Part shown: in pieces, positions 1-5,650 of the stretch | How the letters are laid out: each line of letters starts with the position of its first letter | How positions within the stretch are numbered: position 1 is the first letter of the stretch | Source of the DNA: an uncultured Eubacteriales bacterium | Lineage (GTDB): Bacteria > Bacillota > Clostridia > Oscillospirales > CAG-272 | DNA length: 7,790 nt | Assembly (NCBI GenBank): GCA_934477985.1 | Contig: CAKSOR010000107.1 | Location: 1-7,790, forward strand | Reading direction: 5' to 3' | Made by a program: the position numbers and the translations under genes | The notes under the pieces: generated by a model | The model's database searches: none | What the model saw: only the letters and a program-made list of their open reading frames with translations | Told to the model about the DNA's origin: nothing

Positions 1-561
1 TTCATCGACATCTGCAACGGCTTCGGAATGAATGTGCTCGCCTACGACAAGTTCCCGTCCGAAGGGACTCCGGCGAAATTCGTTTCACTCGATGAACTGT
101 TTGCCGAAAGCGACGTGATCTCGCTCCACTGCCCGCTGACCGACGATAATTTTCACCTGATCGGTCGCGAGAACATCGCCAAGATGAAGGACGGAGTGTT
201 CATCCTCAACACCTCGCGCGGAGCGCTGATCGACTCCGAGGCGCTGCTCGACGGGCTGATGTCCAAAAAGATCGGCGCCGCCTGCCTTGACGTCTACGAG
301 GAGGAATCCGACATTTTCTTCGACGACCGGTCGGGGCATATCCTGCGCGACGACGTGCTGGCGAGACTGCTCTCGATGCCGAACGTGATAATCACCTCGC
401 ACCAGGCGTTCCTGACGAACGAGGCGCTCTCGAACATCGCCGACACGACGCTTTCGAATATCCGTGACTTCTTCTCGGGCGCTCCGCTCGACAACGAGAT
501 CTGCTACCGCTGCGAGAAGCTCGGCGAGTGCCGCAAGAAGCGCGCCGGACGCTGTTTCTGA
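1..561 (+). CDS. D-lactate dehydrogenase (D-2-hydroxyacid dehydrogenase family), C-terminal part
   Basis: The gene is open from the first base, so its start and most of the first catalytic half lie outside the window; 186 residues are visible. The product should reduce pyruvate to D-lactate with NADH in the cytoplasm, regenerating NAD+ in fermentation. Numbering from the internal Met at base 28, the visible part covers the end of the Rossmann domain: Asp7 after VLAY, the position that usually selects NAD over NADP, then NTSRGALID with catalytic Arg64, DVYEEE with catalytic Glu93, and SHQAF with catalytic His125. The Arg-Glu-His spacing (29 and 32 residues) equals that of Lactobacillus bulgaricus D-LDH (R235, E264, H296). 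The segment EEESDIFF after the Glu is typical of D-LDH rather than of phosphoglycerate dehydrogenase. The end is odd: residues 159-177 hold four cysteines (C-x2-C-x5-C-x7-C), resembling a small metal-binding knuckle. Other 2-hydroxyacid substrates cannot be excluded. Confidence 0.9.
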   Translation, partial: FIDICNGFGMNVLAYDKFPSEGTPAKFVSLDELFAESDVISLHCPLTDDNFHLIGRENIAKMKDGVFILNTSRGALIDSEALLDGLMSKKIGAACLDVYEEESDIFFDDRSGHILRDDVLARLLSMPNVIITSHQAFLTNEALSNIADTTLSNIRDFFSGAPLDNEICYRCEKLGECRKKRAGRCF

Positions 562-572
562 GCAGTCCGGTG
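543..572 (+). other. Strong stem-loop across the D-LDH stop codon, no U-run
   Basis: Bases 543-553 pair with 561-572, giving an 11-bp GC-rich stem (one G-U pair, one bulged A at 564) with a 7-base loop, 554-560. The TGA stop (559-561) straddles loop and stem. What follows (GAGTAGCAAT) has no run of T, so this is not a canonical intrinsic terminator. It could protect the 3' end of the mRNA, or be a weak or factor-dependent terminator. The pairing is seen directly; the role is inferred. Confidence 0.4.
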
Positions 573-642
573 AGTAGCAATCCGAACTTTCGCGGCATAT
601 GCTGAAGTACAGCCATCTGATGGATGAAGTTCCGGACGGCGG

Positions 643-655
643 CTGAAAACTTCAG
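643..655 (+). promoter_or_regulatory. Small inverted repeat touching the ribosome binding site of the Cys-rich gene
   Basis: CTGAA (643-647), AAC, TTCAG (651-655) is a perfect 5-bp inverted repeat with a 3-base loop. Its 3' arm covers the first two bases of the AGAAAGG Shine-Dalgarno-like sequence (654-660). A second, longer-loop pairing is possible between GAAGTT (626-631) and AACTTC (648-653). Either could modulate translation, but both are short and may be chance. No convincing -35/-10 pair for the housekeeping sigma factor is visible in 562-672. Confidence 0.2.
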
Positions 656-672
656 AAAGGCATGGTATTGTC

Positions 673-1596
673 ATGTCAGAGATCAACAGAACCGGATGCC
701 GCGGGCTTTCTGGATCGATCCCATCGGCTTCGGGCAATTTCCCGGGCAGCGGAAACGTGCTCATCGACACCTATCAGGTGTTTGACAGCTGCCGCGACCG
801 CGATTGCTTTGAGGATACCCGCGTTTTCCTTGACGAGCTCGGTCAGAGCCTCATCGAACACACCACACAGGTCAGGGTCAAAACGGCTGAGATCTGCTCG
901 GCGGCTATCAGCGTCGATCCTGTGCAGCTCTCACGCGGATTCTACCGCGTGACTGTCCGCTGCTATGTCCGCCTCGAGTGCGAGGCGTGCGTCTGCCCGG
1001 GACGCGCTCAAAGCTTCTCGGGTCTTGCCGTCACTGAGAAGGAATCGGTGCTTTACGGCGGTGAGGGAGAGGTCCGCGTATTCCGTTCGAACGCGGTGAG
1101 CGACAGCTTCTGCTCGGCTCCGTGCCAGGGCGAGATGACGACCAACCTTCCGGTCGCGGTTGTCGAGACGGTCGATCCGGTCGTCTTAGGCGCGAGAGTT
1201 GTCGACCCGGTGACCTGCAAGTGCTGCCAGTGCTGCCAGTGCGAGGACATTCCCGAGACGGTGCGCGGCGTGGTAGGCGGAACTCCGGTTGAGCAGGGAC
1301 AGAGACAGCTCGCGGTCTCGCTTGGCTTCTTCTCGGTGATCCGTCTTGAGCGTCCCGAGCAGTACCTCGTGAACGCGGTCGAGTTCAGCGTGCCCGACAA
1401 GGAGTGCTCGCACAACGACGACGACACCCCGTGCGACGCTTTCAACCGCATGGCGTTCCCGATCGATGAGTTCTCGCCCGGACGGGTAAGAACCGACGTT
1501 GGCTTTGGCTGCGGCTGCAACAACGGCTGCGGCAATCAGACCGCTCAGACCCCGAACCAGAACGAGAATAACGGCGGCTGCGGCTGCAGGAGATAA
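673..1596 (+). CDS. Cysteine-rich protein of unknown function, possibly spore or surface associated
   Basis: The product has 307 residues, 23 of them cysteine. I do not recognise a named domain. The block VLIDTYQVFDSCRDRDCFED (29-48) resembles, from memory, uncharacterised clostridial proteins with a D-S-C-x-D-R-D-C core, so the family is probably conserved but undescribed. Residues 50-140 read as alternating beta strands (GFYRVTVRCYVRLECEACVC). Residues 182-190 form a dense cluster, CKCCQCCQC. Residues 195-240 look like a second beta-rich segment, and the tail from 278 is Gly/Cys/Asn-rich (GFGCGCNNGCG, ending GGCGCRR). There is no signal peptide or membrane segment. Such composition fits a disulfide- or metal-cross-linked structural protein, for example a spore coat component; that is inference. 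The ATG at 673 is preferred over 662 because AGAAAGG (654-660) ends 12 bases before it, whereas 662 is too close and in another frame. A terminator follows at once, so it is probably expressed alone. Confidence 0.85.
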   Translation: MSEINRTGCRGLSGSIPSASGNFPGSGNVLIDTYQVFDSCRDRDCFEDTRVFLDELGQSLIEHTTQVRVKTAEICSAAISVDPVQLSRGFYRVTVRCYVRLECEACVCPGRAQSFSGLAVTEKESVLYGGEGEVRVFRSNAVSDSFCSAPCQGEMTTNLPVAVVETVDPVVLGARVVDPVTCKCCQCCQCEDIPETVRGVVGGTPVEQGQRQLAVSLGFFSVIRLERPEQYLVNAVEFSVPDKECSHNDDDTPCDAFNRMAFPIDEFSPGRVRTDVGFGCGCNNGCGNQTAQTPNQNENNGGCGCRR

Positions 1597-1602
1597 ACTT
1601 TG

Positions 1603-1634
1603 CCGGGAGGGGGTGCTCTCCCGGTTTTATTTTT
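1603..1634 (+). terminator. Rho-independent terminator of the Cys-rich gene
   Basis: CCGGGAG (1603-1609) pairs with CTCCCGG (1618-1624) around an 8-base loop and is followed directly by TTTTATTTTT (1625-1634). It lies 6 bases after the TAA of the Cys-rich gene. The T-run overlaps the last codons of the convergent AraC gene, whose stop is 1627-1629. Read on the minus strand the same hairpin is followed by CAAAGTTTA, a poor U-run, so termination in that direction would be weak. Confidence 0.85.
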
Positions 1635-2439
1635 CCCTGAACTCCTTCGGCGACACCCCATAGAACTTCTTGAACAGCTTCGAGAACCCCAGCGCGTCGT
1701 GGTATCCGACCGAGTGCGCGATGTCGGTCACCAGCAGCTCGTCGATCGCCAGCAGCTCGGCGGCGCGCTTCATCCGGACGCTCATTATGTATTGCTGCGG
1801 CGAGATGCCAAGCTCCTCGTGGAAAAGGTTCGACAGGTAGTGCGGCGACAGGTAGAGCCTCGCGGCGACCTCAGCCACGGACAGTTTGCGGCTGTAATTG
1901 TTCTTGATGTAGTCTATCGCGCGGTCGATGTGCTCCTTCCTCGGGTCGCCGCGCAGTCTGGCGGCGTTTTTGTCGCTCTGCGCCTTTATGTGGAAGGACA
2001 TCAGGATGTGAAAACATCCGCGCAGGTACTCGTCGGTGTCGGCGCGGCGCGGCGTGCAGAGCCGCTCGAATATCTCGTCCAATTCGTCGACCCACCCGCA
2101 GTCGAATATCTGGTTCTCAAGCGTCAGTCCGGCTTGCTCGGAAAGCTTGCCCGCCTTGTTGCCGAAAAATGAAATCCAGCCATATTTCAGCGGCGACTCC
2201 GCGTCGGACGAATAGCTGTGCAGCTTGTCCGGGCAGATCAGGAAGCCTTTTCCGCGCTCTATCTTTTCTCCGCAGAACTGTCCGCTCCCGCCCAGCACGT
2301 AGTGTATGACGAACTTGCTCCGCACGCACGGACCGACCTTTTTGTCAGGGCTTGTCTGTTCGAGTCCGATTGAGTAGACGTTGAGGTCGTAATCGGTCTT
2401 GGGGCTTGAGACCGCGACACGGTTCAGATCATTTTGCAT
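1627..2439 (-). CDS. AraC/XylS-family transcriptional regulator
   Basis: This is a 270-residue DNA-binding regulator of usual family length. Residues 15-100 look like the AraC-type cupin sensor fold (FVIHYVLGGSGQF at 43-55, DKLHSYSS at 71-78, YGWISFFG at 86-93), which normally binds a sugar or other small ligand. Residues 165-270 are the double helix-turn-helix domain: first helix pair about 186-211 (LSVAEVAARLYLSPHYLSNL), second about 236-262 (VTDIAHSVGYHDALGFSKLF), followed by the family signature end GVSPKEFR. The ATG (2437-2439) has AAAGGGG 8 bases upstream. The gene is divergent from a binding-lipoprotein/glycosidase operon, and members in this position usually activate the neighbouring sugar operon in response to its substrate; that role is inferred. 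The inducer cannot be read from the sequence. The gene ends in the T-run of the convergent terminator. Confidence 0.93.
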   Translation of the reverse strand: MQNDLNRVAVSSPKTDYDLNVYSIGLEQTSPDKKVGPCVRSKFVIHYVLGGSGQFCGEKIERGKGFLICPDKLHSYSSDAESPLKYGWISFFGNKAGKLSEQAGLTLENQIFDCGWVDELDEIFERLCTPRRADTDEYLRGCFHILMSFHIKAQSDKNAARLRGDPRKEHIDRAIDYIKNNYSRKLSVAEVAARLYLSPHYLSNLFHEELGISPQQYIMSVRMKRAAELLAIDELLVTDIAHSVGYHDALGFSKLFKKFYGVSPKEFREK

Positions 2440-2473
2440 GGCGTTTTCCCCTTTCGATTTGCTTCTATGTGAA

Positions 2474-2503
2474 ATTATACCATACAGATATGCGGTTTGT
2501 CAA
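2474..2503 (-). promoter_or_regulatory. Promoter of the AraC-family gene (sigma-A type)
   Basis: On the minus strand a perfect TTGACA -35 box (plus-strand TGTCAA, 2498-2503) is followed after 18 bases by a perfect TATAAT -10 box (plus-strand ATTATA, 2474-2479), preceded by TGG, an extended -10 motif. The expected start site near 2467 gives a leader of about 28 bases containing the AAAGGGG ribosome binding site (2448-2454). Such a consensus match suggests strong basal expression unless repressed. Confidence 0.8.
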
Positions 2504-2511
2504 TAGACAAA
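2496..2511. promoter_or_regulatory. Inverted repeat spanning both divergent -35 boxes, candidate operator
   Basis: TTTGTC-AATA-GACAAA is a perfect inverted repeat with 6-base arms. It contains the -35 box of the regulator promoter (2498-2503) and the -35 box of the operon promoter (2504-2509), which abut. Part of the symmetry follows simply from two TTGACA-like boxes facing away from each other, so an operator role is only a hypothesis. Confidence 0.35.
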
Positions 2512-2532
2512 TCAATTTTTGTGTGATATAAT
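2504..2532 (+). promoter_or_regulatory. Promoter of the solute-binding lipoprotein/glycosidase operon (sigma-A type)
   Basis: TAGACA (2504-2509, one mismatch to TTGACA) is followed after 17 bases by a perfect TATAAT (2527-2532), with TGA just before it as an extended -10 motif. Transcription should start near 2539, leaving a leader of about 29 bases with AAAGGAG (2554-2560), 7 bases before the ATG at 2568. Confidence 0.8.
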
Positions 2533-2567
2533 TGAGTTACAATAATTTTACATAAAGGAGAACGAAA

Positions 2568-4040
2568 ATGCAAAACTCAAAACGCGCGCTTATGCTCATT
2601 CTGACCGGAATGCTCGCCATTTCCGGCGCTTCATGCGGCGGCGATTCGCCTGACGTCGTGACCGACGCTCCGACAGATGAGGCGACCACCGTGACCACCT
2701 CCGGGCCGGTCGAGACCAAGCCGACCGACGATCTTCCGTCAGACCTCGATTTCGGCGGCACGGTCATCAACATCATCGCCGAAGACCCGAGCGTCGTGAT
2801 GACCCGCAAACCCAATCTTGACGTCGCCGAGATGGACGGCGAGGTCTTCAACGATTCGGTTTACAAACGCAACCGCGCGCTCGAAAGCCGGCTGAACATT
2901 CTGTTAAACGAGACCTATCCGGGCGGAACAACCTCGCGCGTGCGCTCAAATGTGCTCGCCGGGGACGATGACATCGACCTTGCCTGCGTTGTCGACCGCG
3001 ACGCGCTCAACCTCTACACCGAGGGCGCGATCCACAGCTATGCCGACATTCCGCATCTCGACCTGACGAAGGCTTACTGGGATCAGGGAACGCTCTCCGG
3101 GATGACTATCGCCGGTGAAGCTCTCTTCGCTTACGGCGGCATGAACATGACGGCTTACGGCTACACGAACGTGCTCGCCTACAACAAGAAGCTCGCCGAC
3201 GACAACTCGCTGCCCGATCTCTACGCCGCGGTCTACGACGGAAAGTGGACCTTCGACCTGATGGCAAGCTGCATGAAGACGGCACACAACGACGTCAACG
3301 GCAACGGAACCTACGACGACGGCGATGTCTTCGGCATGACCGGGCGCGGCGACAAGTCGATTCCGCCGATGTGGATAGCCGCCGGAACTAAGACTGTGCA
3401 CAAGAATGACGATGACATTCCGGTCTACACGGCTTACCAGGACGAGAAATTCCAGACGGTATTCCTGCGCATCTACGACATCTATAAATCCAACAACTAC
3501 TTCACGTCTGTGAAGCCCGACCCGAGCGGCGACGTGCAGGCGGACTATTTCCTGAAGGACGGTTCGCTTTTCTTCGGCTCGGATTTCAACTCGCTCGGAC
3601 GCTTCCTTCGCGGGATGAAGAGCGATTTCGGCGTGCTGCCATACCCGAAGTACGACGAGGAGCAGGAGAACTATTACTCGCGCGTCGAGGTCGGATTCCC
3701 GAACGTCGTGCCTGTGACCTGCACAAAGCTCGAGGCGGTCGGAGCGTTCCTCGAGGCGGGCTCATGCTCAGGCTACAACGACAGCGTTCCGGCTTATTAC
3801 GATACGGTGCTCAAGAACAAGGTTTCGCGCGACGACGACACGCCCGCGATGCTCGACCTCATATTCAATACCCGCACGCTCGACCTCGGCGACACCTACT
3901 GGTACGCGACTATCCGCGCGCCCTTCACCGAGATGCTCGACAACGGCGGAAACGAGATCGCCTCGAAATCCCAGTCGGTAAAGAGCGCCGCTGACGGAAT
4001 AATCGCCGAGGTGGTCGCGAAGGTTAAGGAGGTAAAGTGA
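2568..4040 (+). CDS. Extracellular solute-binding lipoprotein (ABC sugar-binding type)
   Basis: The 490-residue product has a lipoprotein signal: basic start (KR at 5-6), hydrophobic stretch 7-21, and Cys23 as the lipidation site. The lipobox GASC is relaxed, with Gly at -3 where Leu is usual. Residues 24-57 are an acidic, Thr-rich linker. The fold starts around LDFGGTVINIIAED (60-73), a usual first strand of clostridial family-1-like binding proteins; GKWTFDLMASC (225-235), a typical GKWT-containing segment, follows. DVNGNGTYDDGD (242-253) is a calcium-loop-like motif often seen in carbohydrate-binding members. It should sit on the outer face of the membrane and hand a sugar or oligosaccharide to an ABC importer. 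No permease or ATPase gene is adjacent; instead the next gene, overlapping by one base, encodes a glycosidase-like protein. Substrate unknown. The start is fixed by AAAGGAG at 2554-2560. Confidence 0.88.
   Translation: MQNSKRALMLILTGMLAISGASCGGDSPDVVTDAPTDEATTVTTSGPVETKPTDDLPSDLDFGGTVINIIAEDPSVVMTRKPNLDVAEMDGEVFNDSVYKRNRALESRLNILLNETYPGGTTSRVRSNVLAGDDDIDLACVVDRDALNLYTEGAIHSYADIPHLDLTKAYWDQGTLSGMTIAGEALFAYGGMNMTAYGYTNVLAYNKKLADDNSLPDLYAAVYDGKWTFDLMASCMKTAHNDVNGNGTYDDGDVFGMTGRGDKSIPPMWIAAGTKTVHKNDDDIPVYTAYQDEKFQTVFLRIYDIYKSNNYFTSVKPDPSGDVQADYFLKDGSLFFGSDFNSLGRFLRGMKSDFGVLPYPKYDEEQENYYSRVEVGFPNVVPVTCTKLEAVGAFLEAGSCSGYNDSVPAYYDTVLKNKVSRDDDTPAMLDLIFNTRTLDLGDTYWYATIRAPFTEMLDNGGNEIASKSQSVKSAADGIIAEVVAKVKEVK
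4026..4033 (+). promoter_or_regulatory. Ribosome binding site fixing the start of the GH36-like gene
   Basis: AAGGAGGT, a full anti-16S match, lies inside the last codons of the lipoprotein gene. It is 6 bases from the ATG at 4040 but only 3 from the in-frame GTG at 4037, so ATG 4040 is the likely start. Stop and start share one base (TGATG, 4038-4042), which implies translational coupling. Confidence 0.8.
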
Positions 4041-5617
4041 TGAAATGGCTCTATTTCGGAGGACACGGGACGCTTGATCTGGTCGCTGAGACCTACACCT
4101 GCCTTATAAAAAAGCGCGGCGGACCGCTGTTATTCTACGCGAACGGCTCAAAGACGGCTGACCTGATCTTCCGCCCCGACGCGGGATTCTCGGCTGAGAC
4201 GGGCGAGTTTGTGCCCGAAGCCGGGATGAAGAATGTCTGCGGCAGCGGTGAGTTTGAGCTCGCTTATAACTCGGGCGATGTCCGGGTTGTCGTGAAATTC
4301 TTCGAGGATCGCGTTGAGGTCAAAGCCGACTACGAGGGCGGGGAAGTCCTGCCGGACACCTTCTACATCGGTCGCGGCTCGCTTATTTATACCGACCGCG
4401 TGTTCACGCCGTCGCAGCCCGACTTCAATCTGCCTATCGCGCACTATCTGCGCCCTGAGGAAGCCGTCGATCTCTCGCCGGGGCTGATGACTCCCGCGCC
4501 GTGGTGCTTCTCGGCAAGGCAGGAGGATGGGAAGTGGATCGGCTTCTCGCTTGAGCCGGACGCCGACGAGCTCGATTTCGCCGGATTCGGTTCAGCGCCG
4601 GGCGTCGGACGTGAGATGGCGTTCAGGGTGATTTACGGCGGCTGCCGACCGGCTTGCGGGAAGCTGTCTGTCCCGCCGCTCGTGATGAGATTCGGGCTTT
4701 CGGACGAGTTTGAGGTCTTCGCAAGGCACACTGGACATCTGCTTGAACGCGGAAAGATTGAAAAGCCCGAGAGGTATTTTGACTGGCATCGCGGCGTGTC
4801 GGTCTGCGGCTGGAGATGGCAGCAGGGAACGAAGCCGACCGAGGAGCTTTACGAGCGCAATGTCGCGATGTTCGACGAGAAGGGCATCGACTTCGACATA
4901 CTGATCATCGACGATTTCTGGGGCGATTCCGACGAGCACGGCGTCTGGAAGGCTTGTGAGCGCTGGAAGAATCTGCGCGGGTTTATCGACAGGCGGCACG
5001 CTGAGGGGCGGAAGGTGTTACTCTGGGTCTGCACCCACGCGGACGGACTTCCTGACGATGAAAAGGTCGGAAGGCTGCACGACATCGACTCGGACGCCTG
5101 GAAGGAGCGGCTGAAGGCTGACGCGCACAGGATGCTCTCGCCCGACGAGGGCTGCTATGACGCGGACGGGATAAAGTTCGATTTCACGGCGCTCTATCCG
5201 AGGACGCCGGACTGCTCGAGGTATGGTGTTGGTTACATTCTGGAGCGCTACAGACTGGTAGCCGAGGCGATGCGCGCGGTCAAGCCGGACGCGATGCTTC
5301 TGAATCAGTCGATAAATCCCTACTTTGTGAAGTATCAGTCGGCGCTGAGACTCAACGACTTCACGGCGCTGCCCTGCCACGGGCTCGAGGAGATGCGAAT
5401 CCGCGGGAAGATCGCGAAAGCCGTCGGGATGGGACTTCCGGTCGACTCGGATCACGTCGCGTGCTCGCTGGTCGAATACGACGGCGGGTTGGACTTTTTC
5501 CGCGAGATGGAGTCGGTCGGCGACATTTCGATCTACGCGAACGAGCGTGACCTTGAGCTGCCGGGACTTGCTGAGACTTTGCGCGACCTCTCGAAGCGGC
5601 ACTGTCTGAGAAAATAA
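4040..5617 (+). CDS. GH36/melibiase-like TIM-barrel glycoside hydrolase, probable
   Basis: The 525-residue product has no signal peptide and should be cytoplasmic. Residues 1-220 are beta-rich (a beta-supersandwich-like N-terminal domain, as in GH36). From about 247 a TIM barrel begins: WHRGVSVCGWRW (249-260), then FDILIIDDFWGD (285-296), the strand with paired Asp typical of clan GH-D, then GRKVLLWV (323-330), then DGIKFDF (376-382), where K379-F-D381 matches the K-x-D nucleophile motif. D440 in LRLND lies 59 residues later, close to the spacing of nucleophile and acid/base in GH36 galactosidases, and is my candidate acid/base; D469 and D471 (VDSDH) are alternatives. The usual C-terminal beta domain is short or absent, since the protein ends about 55 residues after VDSDH. 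It probably cleaves an alpha-linked sugar imported with help of the preceding binding protein; exact substrate, and even hydrolase activity, are inferred. Confidence 0.75.
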   Translation: MKWLYFGGHGTLDLVAETYTCLIKKRGGPLLFYANGSKTADLIFRPDAGFSAETGEFVPEAGMKNVCGSGEFELAYNSGDVRVVVKFFEDRVEVKADYEGGEVLPDTFYIGRGSLIYTDRVFTPSQPDFNLPIAHYLRPEEAVDLSPGLMTPAPWCFSARQEDGKWIGFSLEPDADELDFAGFGSAPGVGREMAFRVIYGGCRPACGKLSVPPLVMRFGLSDEFEVFARHTGHLLERGKIEKPERYFDWHRGVSVCGWRWQQGTKPTEELYERNVAMFDEKGIDFDILIIDDFWGDSDEHGVWKACERWKNLRGFIDRRHAEGRKVLLWVCTHADGLPDDEKVGRLHDIDSDAWKERLKADAHRMLSPDEGCYDADGIKFDFTALYPRTPDCSRYGVGYILERYRLVAEAMRAVKPDAMLLNQSINPYFVKYQSALRLNDFTALPCHGLEEMRIRGKIAKAVGMGLPVDSDHVACSLVEYDGGLDFFREMESVGDISIYANERDLELPGLAETLRDLSKRHCLRK

Positions 5618-5621
5618 AATG

Positions 5622-5649
5622 AACCGGGAAGGCAAACTTCCCGGTTTTT
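5622..5649. terminator. Bidirectional rho-independent terminator between convergent genes
   Basis: AACCGGGAAG (5622-5631) pairs with CTTCCCGGTT (5637-5646), a 10-bp stem with loop GCAAA. The plus strand continues in TTTTT (5645-5649). On the minus strand the hairpin is followed by CATTTTATTTTC, also T-rich. It lies 4 bases after the stop of the GH36-like gene and just beyond the stop of the MATE gene (5651-5653), so it can end both transcripts. Confidence 0.9.
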
Positions 5650-5650
5650 G

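Noticed and set aside
662..952. Alternative start at 662 giving a 96-residue frame
   Set aside because: It is out of frame with the Cys-rich protein, has its ATG only 1 base after the AGAAAGG sequence, and encodes Ser/Arg-rich shadow sequence.
1600..2172. 190-residue open frame on the plus strand inside the AraC gene
   Set aside because: It is antisense to a convincing regulator, has arginine/valine-rich composition typical of GC-rich shadow frames, and lacks a ribosome binding site; its start lies in the terminator.
4037..4039. GTG start for the GH36-like gene
   Set aside because: Only 3 bases from AAGGAGGT; the ATG at 4040 has proper spacing.
5018..5635. 205-residue open frame on the minus strand inside the GH36-like gene
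   Set aside because: Shadow frame opposite a gene with recognisable TIM-barrel motifs; Arg/Val-rich with no domain, and its start lies within the bidirectional terminator.
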